A program made the position numbers and the translations under genes. A stretch of DNA of 64,000 nt from Patescibacteria group bacterium. GTDB lineage: Bacteria; Patescibacteriota; Gracilibacteria; UM-FILTER-43-11. The notes under the pieces were generated by a model. It searched no databases, was not told the DNA's origin, and worked only from the letters and a program-made list of their open reading frames with translations. Shown here piece after piece: positions 54,301 through 60,081 of the stretch; the stretch's first letter is position 1, and the number at the start of each line of letters is the position of its first letter. The stretch is taken from positions 33,378 to 97,377 of the forward strand of contig JAHIUN010000012.1 of NCBI GenBank assembly GCA_018817125.1. Reading direction: 5' to 3'.

Positions 54301-55248
54301 GGAATCGCTCATGCTGGCGATGGAAACGTCATCGATGAGCGGCGTGCGCTGATCGGGATCTTTATCGGGTTCCATTTCGGCCGCGACCTCCTGCACCATT
54401 TCACGGAGAAGGTGGCGGTTAAGACGCTTAAAGGCGATTTCTTCCGAATACGCAACGCTGCGTTTGTAGTTGTTGTAATCGAACGTGTTTAGCTTTTCAT
54501 CGATAGCCGGAAAGTTGTAATACAGCAACCGCTGGTTGAACGTGTTATACTCGGCTGCCCCTTTGGAATATTGATTGTTTTTGTAAAAATAATCCGCCAA
54601 TTCCTGACGACCTTTTGCTTTGTTTTTGGAGGGAGGAACAATAACGCCATGCCAGATCTCCGGCGTGGGATTCAGAGCCGCATCGTTGTACTCAAAACGG
54701 TCGGTGTCGTGATTGTAGAGGTAGCGCTTGCGATAAAAATCCGTGTACGGATACAGGCTTGGGGCTGTGTCGCCCTCTTCTTCGTGGATCACGGGAATGG
54801 GGACATCGCCCACCAGCACTATACCGACCAGCTGGTTGTCATCTTCGCGTTTAAAGTCATCATTTAGCGGATTGGTATCGAGCAAATCGTTATCCGCTCC
54901 CTCGTAATACAGCTTTTCCAGTACCGTGGCGATTTTGTAAGTGGATTCATTTGAATTCACGCCGATGACAATGGCGCGGGTGTGCGGAAGACGGTTTTGT
55001 ATGTTTTCAGCGTACGTAAAAATATGCTCTTCCAGTGCTGAATCCTCCCCATCGGTTTCGTAAGACTCTGAATCCTCCAGTAAATCATTTTCGACTAAAA
55101 TAGCCACGATCCCTAGCTCCGCTTTGGGTGGAGTGGGAGTAAGAAATCGGGTGAGCGCCCCCCCTGTCTGAGCGTGAGCTTCCGGGATTTTAAAAACAGC
55201 TAAATCCAAACTGCTCAGCTGATTTCCCAGCATGATGGCGACAAGCAA
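42373..55248 (-). CDS. giant S-layer-type surface protein (4,291 residues)
   Basis: Domains in order: signal region (cleavage near PEAHAQ); ~45-350 a gingipain/C25-like segment (VGIVLVGDVPIPV, but no clear catalytic dyad); Ig/invasin-like beta domains to ~1500; VCBS/FG-GAP repeats ~1560-1710 (FDFDNDDMEDVAAVMKDGRI, FDFKNDGYDDLLVATDEGRL); a DUF11-like domain ~1860; Pro-rich and long helical coiled segments ~2300-3050; a PKD-like YYWDFNQDGLPEQIGP ~3510; three SLH domains ~3880-4065 (IVSGYGDGTFQPDAKLSRAE); thrombospondin type-3 calcium repeats ~4070-4215. The SLH repeats should bind a wall polymer. The TTG at 55248 is the first usual start but leaves the signal peptide without its basic end; the open frame continues through FKRFIAGLLVAIM, so an unusual start (for example ATT) inside the repeat array is likely. 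It heads the operon down to 37323. Confidence 0.88.
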   Translation of the reverse strand: MLVAIMLGNQLSSLDLAVFKIPEAHAQTGGALTRFLTPTPPKAELGIVAILVENDLLEDSESYETDGEDSALEEHIFTYAENIQNRLPHTRAIVIGVNSNESTYKIATVLEKLYYEGADNDLLDTNPLNDDFKREDDNQLVGIVLVGDVPIPVIHEEEGDTAPSLYPYTDFYRKRYLYNHDTDRFEYNDAALNPTPEIWHGVIVPPSKNKAKGRQELADYFYKNNQYSKGAAEYNTFNQRLLYYNFPAIDEKLNTFDYNNYKRSVAYSEEIAFKRLNRHLLREMVQEVAAEMEPDKDPDQRTPLIDDVSIASMSDSTTAEIIKKFTNQENMANPTPNFVQALKSYIGRLNPIIARTGRWSEQEYDSLASLIALRDSYMQNTLMAKGIELENQINAVIRNVQQQAPVITGIEIKTTECETEACHVIDEIETFDFVAFTGGQMVSTMASAEQCGLTRGQKAPAGVPPAKNNSVLVEANHLYNPDSALIPDPEDDDPPPLEEMEEYINYGGCVANNLYELDIDVDGDRMERGPRFCKPEEAYWSIVDLAGSKEKELEFYTPAVPEPDEATGEIPWRCSVENMSFLPLPRPSGELDEWYDRQNVTDNRETTLRIAINSVYQSMVDAGEIIDPMPEEVLYDPTYFVDYLSPHRRLQLVVHAMLANGNTAMRPFYDGNNSYVAFQITATTANKYSLIRHTEPTTQTLRNVKKFMTPNTPADGIRSVEFYRNGQRQLFEYPNLFRLPGNNPEDIAGSLLQMIQAKDSELNQLLGYDANIILQFFGQNPDLTEPILWRKMGIDQKHQLILEKYVNRDSFLPVPDSNLPVPATKPDGGYEVLHVLAEGDAQGFQFAINASRLTEAELYDAEMEAAKKEIEDATDGGDDEGDDGDGGLDSGLVYSCGPPDGVEIWEWFDAVYCWIEEEISQLGEMLSLDNVCGGGDLPEPEEIILEDTSKAMEDPNSVPVKLDVTVERGTLVRGESVEVKAKVLNSEEEAIVGYLENPLAFGLADDGIGHFDQDELEVFTGFGKVNLIAEDVPGSTQLTVRLGNLIAPPIPIRVVEYISVNLSAVRQTDTRPTYKITATLVDPEGNPISNINTKLRVRTVKPSDGLFERGGLVQIENGRGETVFYPNPTSLEMDLKAQHPVYQNDLLHISQPPGQPARIMINAPKELPIGKKVNLPIRVTDVFGNTTPIFNEPVQIKITDVTQKYGTLASGTVVITEGVGIATVNVGTETAPLNLVASHEALAPGIAELSIVAKVTSEEWAKTYPQNLFASFVGFPAGNFLEDDYFAGAHLFNGKTEAAFAFMSDAPVEPEAIIHPNYYIETFRPRHTVTIDALGDELAVQIVDQKNLRTLAATTAPLDFENIALWDEDEIPIPGTIYFERTNPNYAVDPTQNAIYLTDPDGNPVLTIKKDYLDFKNYDYRLVYETEPDEDWMELVLVGVLGEIGRLRLLFNPRTINSNYVEIHPELKATKQFAGKSTQDASGLMLFIPPEEKDEDAMPSENFGFEGDNKYILRFAGGSPAGEATMFNLPPNAVLLGDPTIQLDNPIASSLNYDNTLGRQIYQDSEESDIASLTNFDFDNDDMEDVAAVMKDGRIRLFKQGATDPIIQDRGDIAFMGDGALSIIPFDFKNDGYDDLLVATDEGRLAILHNNQETITRSDIKIKVGKKLYQILKADMDADSYPDLVTVDSRGDIRIFYNQSSELLRQGAVLPIPAEDQIPENGVFIGNYGFSLQLGQNLKNGLQIRFPGMPQPDGSTADPPPPPEPTPPSDNPYGLPTIIIPETPSTDALENFAGRDTSNDLNEDEIKSHISDLRQETEAMQESGQPADSNTLPWKEGDENEVYFAQLEDFEINNSAFHNGLYLSVTKTVENRDRPAEKNLDLGEKLLYTIVLQASKNVNDFVLADTVPDALVADDKSVKCEGVGCERFKDDKKDIYLFVSQLDLKANQPIEITYEANVKHTPKPGISLRLISEPTTLIGQDQAGNPIPFQAPLDAYTDIMVSPTYNTSGQLAAHYSVAPRAYRLAATQPAEMDEALGDALDGHSDCIAALEGLQNMTFDEDNPPPENFMDGIMEACGMDEISNALNDPGKSFAGDDVLTPEECAANPTACAGNALDDLMSSIANLSCMGGGCFPMPFNMAFMAPQSIPMAMPLISFPATLPTPVGPIPFPSFFALAPTALGATSIPGTYNSMIRFYMVPTLTGGIGLSLCWLNYMGDSTVPPPLIPIPYPPPIGNCMTFALPMSEAPPCKLLAQLMDKIMATLNNIVSDINSGVSAVNSSGLPGEIQSAQDQGSGGLEISLAINLGDQMKFEPPVKGFSNLHIGSFDSIGGAIASWVDRQTLEILNKLLTMPTIRVILPDVGALFGSDWDEFNKLVEAFGNNLDKSNIKEEKTEGNVDEEKAEIEGDIGSEIPWLSAAQIKDLIQNLEKGALESNFLKNYEAIEREIRNTSTSPFEQVFQIANAIPFVNINQHNIDLKIPWLSFGQIQDFIRDLEQVRHFYEKRLDTWEDQLEKFQCPDNEDTCAGKKILEIFIVDLDAFINSITQNIEVVQSYLRFPRDFILMKKELADYLRQIACYLDTYSDMLGGWLTTIQQQVIGYAELWYTILEIIDQIEKMIDVFTNFEDNCDICTNERFGNFGYFTLLGLILPDIPIIKFPKWPDLVIDFSDLKGSIDIEMPMIHFVLEPITLPSIPKIPFPDIPTDLSLLTQLPPLPILPGLPELPELPPLPAIPTIDLPTLPPPPKLPDIGKDFKFIIPLVEKILEIWCLIKKSFSPIPEAYMADHVVLLTNRPSYMIPLDFLKPKIGDIAPIDLGFNELRIETTIYLGVRLKGALEKLQEGADVWNNMATDWAGYLDEKISAELQKMAEDINQGTQWFEDNADPQKLEDWYEDHVSRVVYETAQREFEAIDQKYRDIEERMQGYSDWLEDNMQEGMDDANQAWVNAMNEANKAMDEAGREWADELHEAFLAFHWDPFEGIQQLMKALDEADIDIGDEMQDALNTVGKELGKLVAEGVLWTQEQVEEFRKKLNEWFGADTPDWVLEFLESLDEGMGEAEGAYDDLTAVPQIPGNLQKLLAGQFAQLADIINTINETEVDYTVVKEALNVPDFTLPPQLSAIAKIKTIRHDLLAYSDQLDGEAIEMENANDMLAYIQNQASIPSPFEVADLAAPAIEPAFSSVAPSSGNSAPSAPTPPTLPTAGSDTSSSLCSGTCLVDPDTGYLVQFIPYFDNPNTSKTAFVHSGINGHSHVVYSDGPNLYLKRDLEVPLNITENIAPSVPNTAFDLNHFISFGNTVMPLEESANMMSITLTENSAASFEWLESTHPDVYGYGIELERSILGYDADKQQNGLADVTIVLLPPTEDGLLPEVTVGGQPIQYGTLATSFTDPEEARERFGIQARNIVTGGDMVVFKTVGNAAITLKPTRAVYFDQYTGPSFRMNMDNGFYHIKMTWFDEFGRTANYNRSELLSPQVYVPAPPPIDVRFNKKFLFPIYKEGTIHANDIFMDLSGAYQYYWDFNQDGLPEQIGPEIILPAQKAPKEFTATLIASKNLEDESFDRHEKSFKVEIYVPKINIEQEPLALDSIVQGNMTPKQEGDDLSEIPFSLFRKRWGTWKNLGFLKRVAGEETIPPLNSQFGWENNYYSITAEGDYSINGFSRGPASVIVRDEGGREIARVHLETGQAEILNPNYELKAVPASRELPTRIIVLKKGFDTVIFNAYYISDVNNDILILDEPLDQENVEAIGVTIGDRNLADTIIARNMPGYAESYPGGAAIFNDATQLNIALINSDGAVRMMQKGYGFRLKNEGILFERVIFEIFDEATGAPVFDVFIRANFNNLEIRQDELWNEIKTTIGYLKETIKPLFASLIAQAPPAPESPFPDLDASHPFYQQILDLYKRRIVSGYGDGTFQPDAKLSRAEFVKIALGATNCFDCSRPSDPVKEKYTGTPPFPDVYLPAWYFYCIAIAKDLSMITGYGDGFFRPGQNISRAEAAAILLRQSGIEIQEAPEEAFIDVPDYAWYKDYVYTAVEIGLVQNQLGFVFPDEEITRGEFAFMASSILSLQDCKLVDSDEDGMPDWWEMENNLDPLYAGDAPLDNDEDGFSNLNEFRMGTDPNDPSDPGYIPPDEICPCLDNPNQNDTDDDGIIDACDEDLDNDGVKNVMCLFDDNGLVDPEKAAESDDNCIFVGNAPQTDQDTDGVGDACYPVDQCPEIPEDIDGINDLDGCPEVYDETADSSDRIAENLPGVYVNGGPACNFLDYEADLVDGDIIMTAITDVDTHEVIYERSGEITY

Positions 55249-55275
55249 TCCGGCAATGAAGCGTTTGAATGAAAA

Positions 55276-55364
55276 CGAAATGACAAAACGACGAAATGAC
55301 GAAATAACAATTTTATTAAAAAAATCCGTTATGTCGTTGCCTCGTTGCCTCGTTGTGTCGTTTG
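55276..55364. repeat. period-8 inverted array at the giant gene's start
   Basis: Left: CGAAATGA, CAAAACGA, CGAAATGA, CGAAATAA (55276-55307). Right, inverted: TCGTTGCC, TCGTTGCC, TCGTTGTG, TCGTTTGT (55333-55364). About 25 AT-rich bases separate them. The gene's reading frame stays open through it. The rest of 55365-55502 shows no gene. Confidence 0.7.
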
Positions 55365-55502
55365 TTTTGATTATTTTTTGTATTTTTTAGGGTATAATCA
55401 GGGCATATTACACCATTTTTCAGTTTACCAAAATTCACCCCGTTCACCAAAGGGAAAATGAGATTTTTGCTATATATCAAATAAGGTTGCGCACGTAAGC
55501 GT

Positions 55503-55952
55503 CTAATTCGTTTTGGCCAACTGCTTTTCATGCCGTTGAACCATCTTACGGATGGTTGGGTAGTCGTGAATGGTATTTTTGATATCGGACACATCGGCTT
55601 CCACATTTTTCATCCGCCGGTTTATATCGGAAACTCCCTCCGCCACACCACAAAGGGCGGTATCAAGATTCTCAATCAACACTCCATTGGCACGAATGTC
55701 GCCGCGCATTCCATTCATTTCACCCTTGAGTTCAGTGCGCATTCCATTCATTTCACCCTTGAGTTCAGTGCGCATTCCATTCATTTCGCCCCTGAGTTCA
55801 GTGCGCATTCCATTCATTTCACCCCTGAGTTCATCACGAAAAGTGCCCATGTCTTCTCTGAACTCGGTACGGAGACTGCTTATGTCTTTTTTTAATTCTA
55901 CACGGAGGTCACCGATCAGGCCTCTAAAAAATTGCTTATCATCTTTGGTCAT
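55503..55952 (-). CDS. coiled-coil protein with 11-residue repeats
   Basis: 149 residues. The middle consists of four 11-residue repeats of the form LRGEMNGMRTE, encoded by four near-identical 33-base units, followed by a helix (GVLIENLDTALCGVAEGVSD) and a C-terminal helix DYPTIRKMVQRHEKQLAK. Eleven-residue spacing gives a hendecad coiled coil. It resembles short tail-fibre- or Bdr-like coil proteins, but without a membrane anchor. Function unknown. Confidence 0.65.
   Translation of the reverse strand: MTKDDKQFFRGLIGDLRVELKKDISSLRTEFREDMGTFRDELRGEMNGMRTELRGEMNGMRTELKGEMNGMRTELKGEMNGMRGDIRANGVLIENLDTALCGVAEGVSDINRRMKNVEADVSDIKNTIHDYPTIRKMVQRHEKQLAKTN
55704..55835. repeat. four tandem 33-bp units in the coiled-coil gene
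   Basis: Units start GCGCATTCCATTCATTTC at 55704, 55737, 55770 and 55803 and differ at a few positions. Length is likely to vary between strains by slippage. Confidence 0.85.
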
Positions 55953-56041
55953 AATATTTAAGCTAGATACTAAAAAAAATTAAATACTTTGAAAAGGGCT
56001 CTTTATTGTAATAATCGATAAAGACATTGTAAAGAAAAACT

Positions 56042-57550
56042 TTAAATTAAAGACTTGCCTGTCATCTCCTTTGGCGGTTCTAAATCAATAAGTTTTAGTA
56101 TGGTAGGTGCAACATCAGCCAGGCCGCCGTCTTTGACTTCTTTGATTTGACCTTCCGGATCGGCAGCTAAAAATATGACGGGGTTCATCGAATGAGCGGG
56201 CTTTTCGGAGCCGTCGGAATATGCCATATCATCGCAATTTCCGTGGTCGGCGGTGAGAAGCAGTGTGTAACCGGATCGCATGGCCTGATCATAGATTTTG
56301 GCGATACACTCATCCAACGTTTCAATCGCTTTTATGGTGGCCTCCAAGCTTCCGGAATGACCCACCAAATCACCGTTCGCGAAATTCATGATGATAACCT
56401 GATGGTTGGAATCTTTGAGTGCCGAAAGAACTTTTTCAGTGATTTCGTAAGCGGACATTTCCGGCTTTTCCGCGTAGCTGGGCACTTTGGGTGAAGGCAC
56501 AAGGATGCGGTCCTCCAGCGGGAAATGGTGTTCGATCTGAGAATTGAAGAAAAAGGTGACGTGCGCGTATTTTTCGGTTTCCGCGATACGAAGCTGACGG
56601 ATGGCGTTTTTTGAAAGCCATTCAGCGAGGTTGTTTTTTATTTCCGGCATCTTGAATGCCACAGGGGCGATTTCGGAATACGGCCCCATGCAGACAAAAT
56701 GCACATCTCCGATGGTTTTATCAAAGGCTTTGAAATCCGGATCGGTGAAGGCGTCAGTAAGCTGCTTAGTGCGATCGGTGCGGTAGTTGAAAAAAATGAC
56801 AGTGTCACCAGTTTCCACCAAGCCATTTTTATTGAGGAGAATCGGGGGGAGATAGTAATCCGTTAAGTTGTGATCTTCCTGGTAACAAGCGTCGATGGCT
56901 GTATCCCAATCGTTAAAATTCTGCCCCTTTCCCTGTGTCATCAGGCGATAGCCTCCTGCTGTACGATCCCAATTTTTATCGCGATCCATGGAATAATACC
57001 GGCCGATAATGGTGGCGATTTTACCCACTCCCAGCTCGTCGATTTTTGCCTGCAGTTTACTAAGAAATTTTTTAACGCTCCGCTCTTCAACATCCCGCCC
57101 ATCACCGATGCAATGGATATAAACATCTTTCAATCCTTCTTTTTTTGCCCATTCCAAAAGTGCAAACAAGTGACTGATGTCGGAGTGAACTCCTTCATCG
57201 GAGATCATGCCAAGCAGATGCAGTTTTTGGCCGGATTTTTTTGCAGTGTGAAACCCATCGGATAACGCCGGATTTTTGAAAAAAGACCCGTCCTTGATTG
57301 CCCGGTTGATCGCGAGAAGGAATTGAGGGACCACCCGACCGGCACCCATTGTAAAATGACCGACTTCAGATCCGCCCATCGCCCCTTCGGTCAATCCAAC
57401 CGCTTCGCCAGTACACTGAAGTAAGCCAAATGGATACTGACTGCGGAGTTTATCGATTGTGGATGTTTTGGCTAGCCTGACCGCATTCCCCGGTCCTTCC
57501 GGTCCTTCTCCAAAACCATCCAATATTATCAAGAGTACTTTTTTGTCCAT
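56042..57550 (-). CDS. gpmI: 2,3-bisphosphoglycerate-independent phosphoglycerate mutase
   Basis: 502 residues. It interconverts 3- and 2-phosphoglycerate using a phosphoserine intermediate and two Mn ions. Visible: LLIILDGFGEGPEGPGNAV (metal Asp), the serine nucleophile in GAMGGSEVGHFTMGAGRVV (~58-76), CIGDGRDVEERSVKKFL, IIGRYYSMDRDKNWDRT, and LLLTADHGNCDDMAY near the end. Complete and of typical length. A period-7 array lies upstream. Confidence 0.95.
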   Translation of the reverse strand: MDKKVLLIILDGFGEGPEGPGNAVRLAKTSTIDKLRSQYPFGLLQCTGEAVGLTEGAMGGSEVGHFTMGAGRVVPQFLLAINRAIKDGSFFKNPALSDGFHTAKKSGQKLHLLGMISDEGVHSDISHLFALLEWAKKEGLKDVYIHCIGDGRDVEERSVKKFLSKLQAKIDELGVGKIATIIGRYYSMDRDKNWDRTAGGYRLMTQGKGQNFNDWDTAIDACYQEDHNLTDYYLPPILLNKNGLVETGDTVIFFNYRTDRTKQLTDAFTDPDFKAFDKTIGDVHFVCMGPYSEIAPVAFKMPEIKNNLAEWLSKNAIRQLRIAETEKYAHVTFFFNSQIEHHFPLEDRILVPSPKVPSYAEKPEMSAYEITEKVLSALKDSNHQVIIMNFANGDLVGHSGSLEATIKAIETLDECIAKIYDQAMRSGYTLLLTADHGNCDDMAYSDGSEKPAHSMNPVIFLAADPEGQIKEVKDGGLADVAPTILKLIDLEPPKEMTGKSLI

Positions 57551-57583
57551 TGAGCTTTTTATTTAATGCTGTTATCACTATAT

Positions 57584-57618
57584 CAATGTCCAATGACCGA
57601 TGTCCAATGACCAATCCG
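57584..57618. repeat. period-7 array between gpmI and rel
   Basis: CAATGTC, CAATGAC, CGATGTC, CAATGAC, CAATCCG. The unit CAATGAC equals the complement-type unit at 7916-7950 (GACCAAT) in another phase. A small hairpin CCGC-GCGG follows. Confidence 0.6.
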
Positions 57619-57646
57619 CCGATAAATGCGGAATTTTAATAATTAT

Positions 57647-57675
57647 TTGCCCAATTAATAAAAAGGTGCTAAGGT
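57647..57675 (+). promoter_or_regulatory. possible rel promoter
   Basis: TTGCCC (57647-57652), 17 bases, TAAGGT (57670-57675) running into ATAAAA; ATG 37 bases later. Confidence 0.35.
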
Positions 57676-57712
57676 ATAAAAATCCTCCTTTTACTATTTT
57701 TGCCCGCTTTTT

Positions 57713-59884
57713 ATGACCAAAAAAGCGACCATCGACGGGATCATCAAAAAGGCAAAAACCTATTTGCCTAAATTAAATGAGGCGCGGGTAAGAAAAGCCT
57801 ACGAAGTCGCTGCTGAAGCCCATAAAGAACAGAAGCGATTTTCCGGCGAACCCTATATCCATCATCCACTTGAGGTAGTGGATATTTTGCTTTCCATGCA
57901 TCCGGATGAAGACTCCATTATTGCCGGATTATTGCATGACGTTTTGGAGGACACGGAGATAGGAATCGATGATTTAAGAAAAGAATTTGGGGATAGTGTG
58001 GTTCCACTGCTGAAGGGATTGGAAAAATTGCGCAAAATTTATTACAGGGGGCGTGAGCGCCAGATTGAGAACCTTCGTAAGATGTTCCTGGCTATGGCTA
58101 AAGATATCCGCGTCATTCTGATCAAACTGGCAGACCGGCTGCATAATATGCGGACACTGGAGTATCTGGATAAAGAAGATAAACAAAAGCGAATCGCCGA
58201 AGAAACATTGACCATTTATTCCCCTATTGCTTCCCGTCTGGGTATCTACCGAATCAAAAATGAACTGGACACTCTGGCCTTCAAATATCTTTACCCGAAG
58301 GATTTTCAGCAAGTCCAGGAAGAACTGGATAAACTGACCGGCCTTCAGAGCGATATTATCAAAAATAGTAAAGCGGTTCTCTCTAAGGCGCTGAGGGAGG
58401 CGAATCTGATCGTAGAAATAGAGGGGCGCGTCAAAAATCCCTATAGTATTTATAAAAAACTAAAGAAAAAAGGGAAGAATTATGTGGCGGAACTGTATGA
58501 TATCTTCGCCCTGCGTATTATTGTGGAAACGGAAGCCCAATGTTATCAGGTGCTGGGGGTCATCCATAAGCACTGGACGCCTCTCTCAAGACGCTTTAAG
58601 GATTATATCGCGGTGCCTAAATCCAATGACTATCAAAGTCTCCACACCACACTGATCGGCCTGTGCCCCAAGCTCCATAATCAACCACTGGAAGTCCAGA
58701 TCCGCACACGTGAGATGAATCAGGTGGCTAAATACGGTATTGCGGCTCATTGGAACTATAAGGATGAGGGTTCCAACAAAATCAATGAACAAAAACTGAA
58801 CTGGGTGCAAAGTTTGGTGGATCTTCATGAGAATCTAAAGAGTAATTCTGAATTTATTGAAACGTTGAGTGTCGATATTTTCCATGACCGCATTTTCGTG
58901 CTTACACCGAAGGGGGATGTTTTGGATCTGCCCTATGACGCCACGCCGGTTGATTTCGCGTATGGAATTCATAGTGGCATCGGCCATTCCTGCAAGGGCG
59001 CGAAAGTGAACGGGCGGATTGTACCCCTAGACTGTAAGCTAAAAAATGGACAGGTCATCGAAATCATCACGAGTAATGTGGAACAACCCAACCGCTATTG
59101 GCTTTCATTCGTGGTCACTTCCCAGGCAAAGTCCAGAATCAAACAATGGTTTAATACCCAAGATCATGAAAAAATCTTCCGGATGGGAAAAGAAATGATC
59201 AACAAAAAACTTAGACAATTCAACAAGCCCCTCCTGGATCCGAATCTAAGTTTTTTTAAGACGTATGAAGGAGGTCGTTTATCGGTTCGCGAGCGTGAAA
59301 ATGTTATCGAACGTGTTGGAAATGGCTCTTTAAACGCTTTAGATGTGATTAAAAAGGTCATTCCTTTGGATCAGGTTATGAAGCGGTCTACTGATAAGGA
59401 ATTGGCGCATGAAGTGCTTTCCGAAAATATTAGTTTTGAAGAAAGGCCTGAAGTGCTGATTACGGGTGAAAAAGGACACAAGACTCAAATGGCCTCATGT
59501 TGTACCCCTAAACCGAATGATCCGATTGTTGGATATATCACGCGGGGGCGCGGAGTGACTATTCACAAACAGAGCTGTAAAGTTTTACGTGGTTTGGAAT
59601 CCGCTCGTTTCATCAAAACATCCTGGAGCAGTCAAACCATGCCGGAGTACACGGCAAAATTGCGCTTGGACCGCCGGTCCCGCATCGGATTACTTCGGGA
59701 TGTGGCTGATGTCTTTGCCCGCAACGAACTGCCGATTCTGGACATTCAGAATATCCGCGAGGAGGGTACGGATATGGGCTATATGATTATTGAGGCCAGC
59801 CTGGACAGCCTGGAAACCCTGAACACGATCATCCATCAACTGGAGGAACTGGAGGGGATTTTCTCTGTTAAGGAAATAGATTAA
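57713..59884 (+). CDS. rel: bifunctional (p)ppGpp synthetase/hydrolase
   Basis: 723 residues, full length. HD hydrolase: FSGEPYIHHPLEVVDILLSM and GLLHDVLEDTEI (~43-82); synthetase: NPYSIYKKLKKKGKNYVAEL, IAVPKSNDYQSLHTTLIG (~300-320); TGS: IFVLTPKGDVLDLPYDATPV; helical and zinc-finger region with MASCCTPKPNDPIVGYITRG; C-terminal ACT (YTAKLRLDRRSRIGLLRDVA). The intact His-Asp pair indicates that it both makes and breaks the alarmone. Only one Rel-type gene is seen. Confidence 0.95.
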   Translation: MTKKATIDGIIKKAKTYLPKLNEARVRKAYEVAAEAHKEQKRFSGEPYIHHPLEVVDILLSMHPDEDSIIAGLLHDVLEDTEIGIDDLRKEFGDSVVPLLKGLEKLRKIYYRGRERQIENLRKMFLAMAKDIRVILIKLADRLHNMRTLEYLDKEDKQKRIAEETLTIYSPIASRLGIYRIKNELDTLAFKYLYPKDFQQVQEELDKLTGLQSDIIKNSKAVLSKALREANLIVEIEGRVKNPYSIYKKLKKKGKNYVAELYDIFALRIIVETEAQCYQVLGVIHKHWTPLSRRFKDYIAVPKSNDYQSLHTTLIGLCPKLHNQPLEVQIRTREMNQVAKYGIAAHWNYKDEGSNKINEQKLNWVQSLVDLHENLKSNSEFIETLSVDIFHDRIFVLTPKGDVLDLPYDATPVDFAYGIHSGIGHSCKGAKVNGRIVPLDCKLKNGQVIEIITSNVEQPNRYWLSFVVTSQAKSRIKQWFNTQDHEKIFRMGKEMINKKLRQFNKPLLDPNLSFFKTYEGGRLSVRERENVIERVGNGSLNALDVIKKVIPLDQVMKRSTDKELAHEVLSENISFEERPEVLITGEKGHKTQMASCCTPKPNDPIVGYITRGRGVTIHKQSCKVLRGLESARFIKTSWSSQTMPEYTAKLRLDRRSRIGLLRDVADVFARNELPILDIQNIREEGTDMGYMIIEASLDSLETLNTIIHQLEELEGIFSVKEID

Positions 59885-59885
59885 C

Positions 59886-59919
59886 CTGAAAAACTTTCAA
59901 AAAGTTTTTCAGCCTTTTC
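59886..59919 (+). terminator. terminator of rel
   Basis: CTGAAAAACTTT and AAAGTTTTTCAG pair perfectly around a short A-rich loop, followed by CCTTTTC. Confidence 0.7.
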
Positions 59920-59979
59920 AAACAAGTGTTCTCACTCATCGCTTTTTCGCCTAGCTTCGCGAGCTTTTCATGGGGCCCA

Positions 59980-60010
59980 CTCTTCGAGCCTGAGCCTCAG
60001 AGCCGAAGGC
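59980..60010. repeat. second copy of the 31-bp carA palindromic repeat
   Basis: Identical over 31 bases to 10141-10171. Here it is intergenic, beside other hairpins (CGCCTAGCTTCGCGAG near 59948) between the convergent genes rel and tig. Confidence 0.8.
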
Positions 60011-60081
60011 AAGACCCATTTCAACTCCTCGCTACGCATAGCTCACAACCTCTTCGTTCGCTTTGAAATTTATATGGCGGA

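Noticed and set aside
42373..55248. Nonribosomal or polyketide synthase as explanation of the very long ORF
   Set aside because: No adenylation, ketosynthase or carrier motifs; SLH, PKD and VCBS-type repeats show a surface protein.
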